Below are positions 48,629 to 57,638 of a stretch of 64,000 nt of DNA, piece after piece. How positions within the stretch are numbered: the stretch's first letter is position 1; each line of letters opens with the position of its first letter. Made by a program: the position numbers and the translations under genes. Source of the DNA: Mortierella sp. BCC40632 (Eukaryota; Mortierellomycota; Mortierellomycetes; Mortierellales; Mortierellaceae); assembly GCA_011634665.1 (NCBI GenBank), contig WAEK01000010.1, positions 2,058,802 to 2,122,801 on the forward strand. The letters run 5' to 3'. The notes below the pieces were generated by a model, which worked only from the letters and a program-made list of their open reading frames with translations, made no database searches and had not been told where the DNA came from.

Positions 48629-50472
48629 ATGGCTGCACGATTCCTCGACATGGCGCTGGATGATGTTGTTAAATCACGCAATAACAACAACAGAAGCCCT
48701 CTTCGTCGTCCTGGCGGTCGACCTGGTGGTCGCGACACCCCCACTCGCTCAAATCGCTCATCTCCATATAGCGTATGTGGCTCCTCATCTCGTGGAGTTG
48801 ATGGAACGGATGAAGCGCTCTCCTCCTCAGCTAGAAAAGAAAAAAAGAAAAAAGAAAAAGGACGCTGACATTGACATTGGCCTGGATTGCATTCCTCCAT
48901 TAACACAACCTTTAGCGCACACCAGAAGACCGTTGGGCCCACGACAAGTTTGAAGAGAACACCTCTAAGGCCTCTGGTGGTCGAGGTGACTCGCAGCGTG
49001 GTGCTGGTGGTCCTTCTGCTGGTGCTCAGGGGAACGAGGGAAATGCCAAGATCACGGTAGAAAACTTGCACTATGCTGTTACCTTGGAAGACATCAAGGT
49101 ATGGAGTCTTGCTTTTTATGCGTTGCAGGGTCTCAAGAGTGACAGGACATGAAGGCTTGCCTGTGTTTAATAGACGACTCACAGTTTTGTTCAACCCCCT
49201 CCCTCCCCCAACCACCTTGATCATTTTATCAATTAGGAACTCTTTGATACACATGCAGGCCCCGTCAAGGTACTGCAGTGCTTGAGATAACTTGGCTTTC
49301 TACGATACCCGCTGCCTTATCTTTGAGACGGCGATAACTATGGAGCGCATATTGCACCCCTTTCCTCCTTCTCGGAGGAAAAAAGGGAAAAAAAATAAGA
49401 AAAAAAAAAAGAAAAGGAAAGGGACTCTTGTCAGCAGCGGAAACCGCGAGAAAGGACTAGAAGATGGACGTTTTCCCAGCGCTTCACCATCACGATACTG
49501 AATGACCTTGCACACCATCATTCTCAACCAATCGATCTTCATGTGTTTCTCGACCCGAACAAAAAAAATATAGTTTGCCGAAGTCAAGTACGATCTTTCA
49601 GGACGTTCCACAGGTGTGGCCACCATCCTATTCAAGTCACCTGGCGATGCTGCAGTGGCCATCAAAAAGCTTCATGGCGTTTCGCTTGACGGTATGAGAC
49701 TTCAGCCTCTTCTCCTGCACTCTTAATTTGTATCAGATTTGGACAGGACAGGACAAACTTTTTTTTTTGGATTGGATTGGATTGGATTGGATTGGACTGG
49801 ATTGTAATGTATTAGATCAATGTGTGGGCTCGAACTAACTAGATTCCTGAGGACTGATATAATCCTAAATAGGTCAACCTATGAAGATTTCATATGCTCC
49901 ACTTCCTGCCAACCAAGGTCGTAAGCAGGAGAAGAAGTCAGGACCATCCAAAGACTCTTCCAGAAGCGTCTTTTCTCGTCTCGGTGCAAGGTATATGATT
50001 AAACTACGACTTGGCATTGGAAAAAAAAAAAAAGCATCTCCAACTCACGCTTATTCCCCTGACTTTTTTTTTAAAAAAAAAAAATGGCTGCTACTTCATT
50101 CCTTGTTTTAACTAGCGAGGCGGATATTGCCTCTAGACTTGGACGTCCAAACCAGATGCCCAGGTCTGCTCCTGCAGGACGTCAGCAAAACTCTTCCAAT
50201 AATCAGGGTGCCAACTCCCGCAAGTCCCAAGGTCAAGGTCAACAGGGTCAAGGTCAGCAGGGTCAAGGTGGATCGGGTCGGCAAAGACCTCACCAGAAAA
50301 CCGTCGAAGAATTGGATGCAGAGATGGACTCTTATATGGCAGAGGTAAAAAAGGCGCTTCATTTTATTTTGGTGGATTGAGGGGTGATTGATTCAAGGGA
50401 GTCTTTCTATTCGAAATGGTTCTCATTGATTTTTTTTTTTTTTCGGATATCTAGGCTTCTTCCGCTCTCTAA
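48629..50472 (+). CDS. YRA1: mRNA export factor ALYREF/Yra1 (RRM)
   Basis: TREX-complex adaptor that binds mRNA and recruits the UAP56/Sub2 helicase and export receptor. Seven exons: 48629-48772, 48916-49098, 49237-49269, 49574-49691, 49873-49990, 50116-50344, 50455-50472. The N-terminal helicase-binding motif is LDMALDDVVKSR, then Arg/Gly-rich sequence, DRWAHDKFEE, and one RRM from ITVENLHYAV (RNP2) through STGVATILFKSPGDAAVAIK (RNP1) to MKISYAP. A Gln/Gly-rich repeat (QGQGQQGQGQQGQG) precedes a second, C-terminal helicase-binding motif (TVEELDAEMDSYM). The last exon encodes only ASSAL and stop. All phases agree with canonical GT-AG introns. Confidence 0.92.
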
Positions 50473-51199
50473 AGCAAGTATCTCTTTTCTAAAACGGAAC
50501 CGCCAACTTTGCTTTTATTATTATTATTATTATTATTACTCCATTGGATAAATTATTCTCTTGGCTCTACACGATTTTTTTTTAAAAAAAAAAAAAAAAA
50601 AAAATGGCAAAGACGGTTAAAATTTCCAGAAAGAAAAAAAGGAGGAAACACTAGGTATTTTTCCCTGAGATCTCTTGATGAAACCGTTCCAGGTCTACCT
50701 CTGGGCTTATGGGAGCGGGAAAGGGTCCGATCAATGGTTTCCGAGCTGATGTCTTCTTCCTGTTCACCGGTAGCGTATTTTTTTTTGGGGGGGGAGGTAC
50801 AGGCCGATCATGGCAGGATCCTAGGATAACAACCTATCGATCTGCTCATCGTTGCTTGTGAGAAGGCGGACGGGAATCGAATCACAGGAGAGGAGAAGAG
50901 GGAAAGAGGGAAAGAGAAGGAGTGCGCGGAGGCGATTTTGCAGAGGATGATTGGGAAGTGGGTGGGTCTGGGTGGTATATGGGTGTGCTTGGGCGAGTTT
51001 TTCTTCTAACAATCTGTGTCTGCTGGGATAACTGTGTAGGCAAAACATGCCAGGGCGAGTTTAGATGGGTAAAAGGGCGACTTGGGTGCGTATTCTGGGT
51101 GCGTAAAATAACACTAATTTGGTCTGATTCTGGAATAAGGACCTATAGTGACAGAGTTGACCGCTCCCAACGAATCAGGAGCTCGTGGCTTCAGAAGCC
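50473..51199. other. Intergenic spacer before tRNA
   Basis: 3' flank of the ALYREF gene. Contains (ATT)n near 50516-50540, A- and T-tracts near 50573-50602, and otherwise unique sequence. No gene recognised. Confidence 0.5.
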
Positions 51200-51272
51200 G
51201 CTCGTTTAGCTTAGTCGGTAGAGCGTCGTGCTAATAACGCGAAGGTCGCAGGTTCGATCCCTGCAATGAGCA
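51200..51272 (+). tRNA. tRNA-Ile (anticodon AAT)
   Basis: A 73-nt intronless tRNA. The acceptor stem pairs GCTCGTT with AATGAGC (one G-T pair). The D arm has the A box TAGCTTAGTCGG; the anticodon stem TCGTG/CGCGA frames loop CTAATAA with anticodon AAT at 51233-51235; the T arm has the B box GGTTCGATCCC. Discriminator A. CCA is not encoded, as in eukaryotes. Confidence 0.95.
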
Positions 51273-51280
51273 TCCTCATC

Positions 51281-51285
51281 TTTTT
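51281..51285 (+). terminator. RNA polymerase III terminator of the tRNA
   Basis: T5 run 8 bases after the tRNA 3' end, with a backup T9 run at 51298-51306. Confidence 0.8.
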
Positions 51286-51318
51286 GCCCTCAAAGTCTTT
51301 TTTTTTCTAAACACACTT

Positions 51319-51969
51319 GTCCAGCTGGCTGTGAGCTGCTACTCAAGTCCTGGAGAAAGCTAGACTGAGGGCCCCGTCATTTTGTCTCCCATGGTTCAGG
51401 ATTGAGATCAGGAACTTATTCTCACACATGTGTGAGCGTCTTAATTTCACACACATCCACTTTTGCACCGAGCTAGTACGGAAATTTTGCATCGAGCTGA
51501 GTACAGAAAACTCAGAGGGATCTAGAAGTCAAATTGTGAGCTGAAAAATTACATAGAGTTAGTACGACCATTTTGAAATTTGGTCCTTGGGCTCCTGACG
51601 CACAAACCCAAGGCCCTATCTCCTAGAAATTCGTCAGGAGGCGTCGAGCGATCATCCCTACCAGATGGTTTCAAAAAAATCGCAAGTTGAGGCACCCAAC
51701 CCACTTTAATCGGCAAAAAAGGTAGTTATATGTGAGATTAAGCCGCTCACACTATATGTGAAAATAAGTTTTTTCTCCTAGAAATTCGTCAGGAGGCGTC
51801 GAACGATCATCCCTACCAGATAATTTCCAAAAAATCGCAAGTTGAGGCTCCCAGCCCGCTTCAATCGGCAAAAAGGGTACCTATCTGTGAAAATAAAGTT
51901 TTTTCCTGAGATCACGCCTTAGTCTTCGAGAGCGAGTTAATCGGCAATTCGCCTCTCAGCCCCTCCTGT
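51319..51969 (+). repeat. Left inverted arm with internal tandem duplication
   Basis: Pairs with 53289-53782. It is about 150 bp longer because a segment starting TCCTAGAAATTCGTCAGGAG occurs twice (near 51620 and 51775), whereas the right arm has it once. The second copy has diverged slightly (GAGCG to GAACG and others). Confidence 0.85.
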
Positions 51970-52308
51970 CGCTCTCCTCGCCTACGACCGAGTTGCTATC
52001 CAAAGCATGGCAACCCTCCATCTAGCCGCGCGGAGCCGAAGTCTTCAGATATCAGACGACTTGACTGATTGGGAGCCGCTTTTGCCGCTCTCGGACCCTT
52101 CGGGTTCCCTGCCCTTGACCTGCCCCCCTGATAGCTCACTTTTGTGCCCTGTCTTGATTCCTCCCATCAAATTTGTATTTTTATTTCCACCTATTCGTTT
52201 CTGGGTCGTCCTCCTCCACTTCCCCTTTATGTTTAGATAGTTTTTTCTTTTCTTTTCTTTCAAAAAGAGGTAGCGGAGGCCATGTCCTTTGCAGAGCATG
52301 GAAAATAC

Positions 52309-52541
52309 GCGCGCCGATGACTAAAACCTCTCACGAGGCCAATAAAAAAAAAAAAAAAAAGCATGGCAACCCATCTTTTCTCTGTATCTGTATTTTAGTA
52401 GCTATATCTTCTCTCTATTTTTTTTTTTTTTTTTTGGGGGTAGTATAGTTTTGAGAACCAGATGACCACGTTCACAGATCGTGGGACAGGTGCGCGCCGA
52501 CGAATGGAACCCTTAACAGGGTTAGTAAAAAAAAAAAAAAA
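52309..52541 (+). repeat. Two copies of a hairpin plus A-tract module
   Basis: GCGCGCCGA, then a short stem-loop, then an A-tract, occurs at 52309-52360 (stem CCTC-TCAC-GAGG, A17) and 52492-52541 (stem AACCCT-TAAC-AGGGTT, A15). The stems differ in sequence but keep the structure. The role is unknown; A-tailed retroposon ends are one possibility. Confidence 0.5.
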
Positions 52542-53288
52542 GCGGCTCGACATCCAACACCTACTATACATCTGATGTAAGATACAATCAAAAGCGGACG
52601 CGACACCTTCCCTCCCCACCTTGCACCTTGGAAAAGGTCAACCTTGCCCTACCCTAGCCCATTCGGCGGGACTGGTCACTCTTCCTTTCCCTCTTCCTCA
52701 ATAGCACTGGTCTTGTACCTTGGGAAAGATCGTCCTTGCCTTGTCCTGCCTCGTTCGGTCCCAAGCACCTGTTGCTTCTGTCACAAACTGAGTACCACCG
52801 CAGCAATGATCCGAAAATAAATGCTCCAGCTTTTGATGCCTTTTATTTCATTGCGCTGGTGTGAGAATAAATTGCTAGTAATGGTAGGGAGCGACGCGAG
52901 AGAGAGAGGCTGCCAGAATGAGTGGGGGTGGAGTGGGAGTGCTAGAGCGAGACTGTGTGTGTGCTATACAAGCAGTGAGTGCGAGGGAATCATCTTGTGT
53001 TCAACAAAAGTATCCTTCTAGGAAAAAAAAAAAGTATCCTCTTCATCCTTCCCACCACCTCCAAATGTCGCCGTCCTGCTGGACTAGATAAGTCCAGGAG
53101 GGTTGCCACCGCAAAGCGGTGGCCGGGGCTAAATTAGGTTTTCTTAGTTTAGTTTTGCCTGCACGGCTATCCCAGCGGAAACAGATTGTTATAAAAAAAA
53201 AAGCCTTACACAAAGCAGCCCTTTCTATCGATTAAGATAAAAAAAAAAAAAAAACTGTACTGCAGTTAGACAAGTTCTTGAAAAGCAA

Positions 53289-53782
53289 CAGGAGGGGTTG
53301 AGAGGCGAATTGCCGATTAACTCGCTCTCGAAGACTAAGGCGTGATCTCAGGAAAAAACTTATTTTCACAGATAGGTACCCTTTTTGCCGATTGAAGCGG
53401 GTTGGGTGCCTCAACTTGCGATTTTTTTGAAATCATCTGGTAGGGATGATCGCTCGACGCCTCCTGACGAATTTCTAGGGGATGGGGCCTTGGGTTTGTG
53501 CGTCAGGAGCCCAAAGACCAAATTCCAAAATGGTCGTACTAACTCTATGTAATTTTTCAGCTCACAATTTGACTTCTAGATCCCTCTGAGTTTTCTGTAC
53601 TCAGCTCGATGCAAAATTTCCGTACTAGCTCGGTGCAAAAGTGGATGTGTGTGAAATTAAGACGCTCACACATGTGTGAGAATAAGTTCCTGATCTCAAT
53701 CCTGAACCATGGGAGACAAAATGACGGGGCCCTCAGTCTAGCTTTCTCCAGGACTTGAGTAGCAGCTCACAGCCAGCTGGAC
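53289..53782 (-). repeat. Right inverted arm
   Basis: Reverse complement of the left arm, with the duplicated segment in single copy. The outer end is GCTCACAGCCAGCTGGAC. Confidence 0.85.
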
Positions 53783-53783
53783 G

Positions 53784-54060
53784 GATAAAGCTAAACTTCG
53801 GGACTCCCGAACGTTAGTTATCGTTCGGGACTGTCATTTGCCACTTAAAATTCGGGACCCACAACCTCTTAAAATTCGGGATTGCGGTCGCTTAAAATTC
53901 GGGCTGGCCAAAATTTAAAATTCGGGAACCTTAATCTTCGGGATCGAGGGTCGGTAACTCGCACCACTAATACCTTTCTCAGCTCCTCCTGTGGCTCGCC
54001 TCGCCTAACAGAGTCCATCAATGGGTTGCTAGTTTTTTTAACCTGCGTCTCTCCAACCTC
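53784..54060 (+). mobile_element. Related element fragment with iterated 24-bp motif
   Basis: TTAAAATTCGGG recurs at 53845, 53869, 53892 and 53915, about every 23-24 bases, with weaker versions (AACTTCGGGA, GTTCGGGA) at 53796 and 53821. The sequence after it (CTCAGCTCCTCCTGTGGCTC near 53980) resembles the inner arm boundary of the adjacent foldback element (51955-51990). This looks like the end of a second, related element with iterated subterminal sites. Outer limits are uncertain. Confidence 0.5.
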
Positions 54061-54600
54061 CTAGCCTATCTTTCGCTTCTAAACCCATCGGTTGATGGCT
54101 TTTTAGTCTTCTCTTTTGGTTTATTCTTCACAGTGTTGTTGTTGTTGTTTTTTTTTTTTTTTTTTTTGCTACACACTTGTTTAAATATCTCAGCTGTTCC
54201 CTATCTTCTTGTTGTTTCACTACCGCTTGCCTTCGGTGGGGCCGGATATGGTGTAGGACGCCTATAATTATGAACGAGACTTACTAGAAAGTAGCACATT
54301 AGCCTAATGGTCAACACTCATCCTGATTGCACTATGATGGACGAAATGGTTAACTCACAAGGCGTCCGTGGACTTGCGCCTGCTGGGTTCCCTTTCACAA
54401 ATCCAACTAATTGTTCCAAAGTACGCCCCAAATACAACTGGTAGTCCTCTATTCGCTCTTGTCTTTCGTCCATTCGGCGGACATACCACAGAACATCATC
54501 TAAAGTTTCCGTAACACCTAAAGTAGATTATTGTTAGTATCTACCTTCCAGTGCAATAATTGAGTTATTCTCATTCTCAGCATTTATTAAGGAAGCAGTC
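54061..54600. other. Repeat-derived sequence without recognised gene
   Basis: Contains a T-tract near 54148-54167 and a pol III A-box-like motif TAGCCTAATGG at 54300-54310 with only a weak B-box-like sequence near 54385. No protein-coding sequence is recognised. Confidence 0.35.
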
Positions 54601-54605
54601 AAGAA

Positions 54606-55080
54606 TACCATCCCGGAAAACAATGGTCCCTGGTGACGATATCGCTGCAGGACTTGTCTCGGGAAGGACTCTTATCTTGAGCCTGAGATGGGCTTGGAAG
54701 TTCGCTGGATGCTTGGTGAGGCTGGGCCGCTGCTGGTGCAACCTGTGTTTCTGGGGTTGCAAGAGCAGCCTGTGTATCTGGAACTGTTGAAGCAGCCTGG
54801 AGAGCCAGCCGTTTGGCTACTGTACAAGATTCATAGTGACGCCTTACAGACCCCTGCGTTAAGGATAAATGATTTTTTCGCACACGCAGGTGAACTTGTA
54901 GTCTTTTTCTCCGAATTTCGATGGATTTCAACTGTCTTATTCGTAAAGGGACAAGGGAACTTGGCTGGTTCATTGGTGTGGCATGCTCTCCAATGAGATT
55001 CCTCAGAAGTACAAAAGTTCTCCCTGTTATCATCATTTAGATTTTTTGCACATTTATGAAAGGAGCACTGGGAGACCTTT
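54606..55080 (-). pseudogene. Cys/His-containing fragment, frame-broken
   Basis: Minus-strand reading begins MPKVSQCSFHKCAKNLNDDN near 55080. It contains several Cys/His pairs that could derive from a degenerate zinc-finger. After about 55 codons the likely original reading shifts into another frame (GSVRRHYESCTVAKRLALQA) and continues through a Pro/Ala/Gln-rich stretch to a stop at 54599. No family name can be given with confidence. Confidence 0.3.
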
Positions 55081-55261
55081 GGCATATTTTGAGAGAGAAA
55101 GAGAAGTAGAGGAAGGGCGAGAGATAAGTTGGGGGAGAGTGTGTGTGAAAAAAAAGAGAGAATGTGAGTGAGTGAGTGTGTGTAGTGAACCAAGGAGCTG
55201 AATATCTTGTATTTAAGCCTTCGACTTAAGAAAGACTGATGAGATGGGAGGAGTATGTGCT

Positions 55262-55692
55262 GTATTGAGGCATTGAGTGCGGGAAGAACAAAAACCACAT
55301 TGAAGCATTGAATAGGGGCAACCTCGCATTGAGACATTGAATACGGGAAGCACAAAAGCCACATTGAGGCATTGAATGCGGGGGAAGCATAAAACCACAT
55401 TGAATAGGGGCATGGGTCGCATTGAGACATTGAATGCGGGAAGCATAAAAACCACATTGAATAGGGGCATGGGTCGCATTGAGACATTGAATACGGGAGG
55501 AGCAAGGGTCGCATTGAAGCATTGAATGCGGAAAGAACAAGGCCGCATTGAAGCATTGAATGCGTGAAGCACAAAGTCGCATTGAATGCGGAAAGAACAA
55601 GGCCGCATTGAAGCATTGAATGCGGAAAGAACAAGGCCGCATTGAAGCATTGAATGCGGAAAGAACAAGGCCGCATTGAAGCATTGAATGCG
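55262..55692. repeat. Minisatellite, 34-36-bp unit
   Basis: About 12 imperfect tandem units built on GCATTGAATGCGGAAAGAAC followed by AAGGCC and GCATTGAA. The right half is nearly perfect, the left half diverged. CATTG/CAATG inverted elements inside each unit give local self-complementarity. Confidence 0.9.
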
Positions 55693-55899
55693 CCAAGAAC
55701 GTAAAGGTCTGGGAAGGGCGGCCCATGCGTGTCTAGAGTGAAGCAGCGTGGAAGCTGGACCCATCATCAAAAAAAAAAAAAAAAAGAGTAGTGGTACCTG
55801 ATACGTTACGAGACAATAAGTTCTTTAATTAAAGTTATCTTCGACAAGAGAGAGAGAGAATTATGTGGATTAACAAGACTAGCCGTGTCTTTGATTGAG

Positions 55900-56110
55900 G
55901 GTGATATATTTTGAGGGTAGGGTGTGGTGTAGTAAATACGACTGGGCGATCTTCTGGCCCCTGGGCCTGGGGGTATAAATGGTGTCCCTCGACACCAGAC
56001 AATAAAGACAGTTTTGTTTTCTTCCTTTTATTTTCCCGATCCGTTTGTGAATACTTACCGTCTGGAGCAGGTCCACTCGTCCGCCCGCCCCGGGGGTGCG
56101 ATCCTGTAGC
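55900..56110 (+). mobile_element. Candidate LTR, plus orientation
   Basis: TATAAAT at 55974 and AATAAAG at 56002 in LTR-like spacing, preceded by a GC-rich block and followed by T-rich then GC-rich sequence. Ends are not resolved and no internal coding region is attached. Confidence 0.3.
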
Positions 56111-56199
56111 TAGATATTGTTCATTTGCGAGTCTTTTCTCTTGCCTTGTTCTCTCTCTATAGAACGGTGATATGCGTCGTGATCATTATGTTTCCCTCT

Positions 56200-56503
56200 T
56201 CTATGCTGGCAATCCCCTTTCCCAATAGGTTTCACACACCTGCCTGCCAAGTAGTGCGAGCTCTTTCCCCCTGTGCTGGTCCTCTACGCCGCAAGGGTCA
56301 GAGAAGTCGGTGAGATTGGTGTGTAGTTTATTCAAGGGCTAGGGCCAGTATTTATACTGGCCCTTCTTCGCCCGCCAGGGGAATAAAAATGGTCCTGTCT
56401 GCAGCTCTCGCTGCAGACGTCCTATAAACGTCTCATCTGGCTCTCTATTTTGGTTCCTATTTATCGACTTAGCCAAGAAAAATGTTGTGATCCACAACAG
56501 AGG
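56200..56503 (-). mobile_element. Candidate LTR, minus orientation
   Basis: On the minus strand it begins TGTTGTGGATCACAACA (about 56501), a self-complementary TG start common in fungal LTRs. It has TATAAATA inside a perfect 10-bp inverted repeat (56341-56364) and then AATAAA about 20 bases on. The 3' limit is approximate. It lies just past the C-terminal end of the MULE transposase relic. Confidence 0.4.
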
Positions 56504-56554
56504 GCAAGGGCAGGACAAAGAACAGGACTTAAGCTTCTTGATCAGGACTATCTC

Positions 56555-57593
56555 TTATTTTTTTCTGGCTGCCCGTTCGCTCTGGACCTCATACACTGAC
56601 TTAAGTCTCTTAGAGCGTGGCCGACCTCCTACTTTGGGTGTAGCAATTTTGGGTCTTTTCACAGGCACGACACCGCGCTTGTGTGCATCGTACTTGTCTT
56701 CCAACCCAGAAATCCACCCGGAGACCATCTCAGAATCACCCGCAGACACCGTGTCTATTCCGTCTATGAAGCGTTGGCCTGGCGCTTCAATAAATGGCGC
56801 CTGCTTTCATCCTTGACTTGCTCCAGGTTTCTCATTGAGATATCCTGGATCTTTGTCGGCGAAATATTTTCCAGACATTGCATAAAGTTGGCGCCTGGTT
56901 CCCCAGCATCCTCTCTATCGCCTTGCTCGTCATCATAACCGATAAACGAGCGGTCTCTGAGGTGGTCGATCGAGTCACTCTGCATATCCTCCTTAAACCA
57001 CCTCTGAGGAAGAAGACTGACATGGTACCTCGCCTCAGGAGTCTCTCTCATGACCTTGAAAAAAGTGGCGACAGACAATCCCAACCTTCTGAAGGCGCAG
57101 ACAGCAACAGAAGTAGCTCCCATCTTTCAAAAGGAAGAGGAGCTGCTGTCGACTTTTTCTTGCGCCACTCAACATGATAGGCAGACGTGACATTATCTCT
57201 GCCTAGAGTAGCTAGGATAACCCTCTGTGCATGCTCACGGAGCTGTTGAGAGGACTTGTCACATGCTCCATGATCTTCCTCATCGCTCTCGCAATCGTTA
57301 TTCTTGTTGCAGTTGGCGCCTCCATCGTCTTTGTTCTTGCCGCTGGTGTCAAGACTGCCGTCATCACTGCCGTTGCTTTTAAGACTGCTGCCATCATTGT
57401 CGTTGTTGTAAAGGCTGCTCTCATCATTGTCGCTGCTGTCAAGACTGCTGTTATCGTTGTCTCTGCTGTCTGCTGTCAAGACTGTTGTCATCGTTGTCGC
57501 TGCTGTCAAGACTGTTGTCATCATTGTCGCTGTTCCCAGTGATTTCACTGTCAGTACTACCTTTCTTGTGCTCCTCTAGCTCAACTGGACGAT

Positions 57594-57638
<45 letters not shown>

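Larger units (their letters stand above)
51319..53782. mobile_element. Non-autonomous foldback/TIR DNA element, 2.46 kb
   Basis: The two ends are long inverted repeats. The left arm (51319-51969) and right arm (53289-53782) match as reverse complements with few mismatches, from GTCCAGCTGGCTGTGAGC at the outside to CTCCTGT at the inside. The interior (1970-53288 relative end points 51970 and 53288) has no transposase or other recognisable coding sequence. It carries A-tracts, imperfect tandem repeats near 52620-52790 and GA/GT-rich sequence. Each arm bears a perfect 16-bp palindrome CTCACACATGTGTGAG (51421 and 53665). No target-site duplication is apparent. Long inverted arms without a transposase fit a foldback or large MITE-like element mobilised by another copy. 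The arm match is read directly; mobility is inferred. Confidence 0.85.

Noticed and set aside
54295..54410. tRNA-derived SINE or degenerate tRNA
   Set aside because: An A-box-like TAGCCTAATGG is present but the B box is poor and no cloverleaf folds; kept only as a note.
55262..55692. CRISPR-like array
   Set aside because: Units are contiguous tandem repeats without unique spacers, in eukaryotic DNA; it is a minisatellite.
54840..55770. Long cysteine/phenylalanine-rich protein over the minisatellite
   Set aside because: The frame is the translation of the tandem repeat; several frames are open equally, so this is not evidence of a gene.
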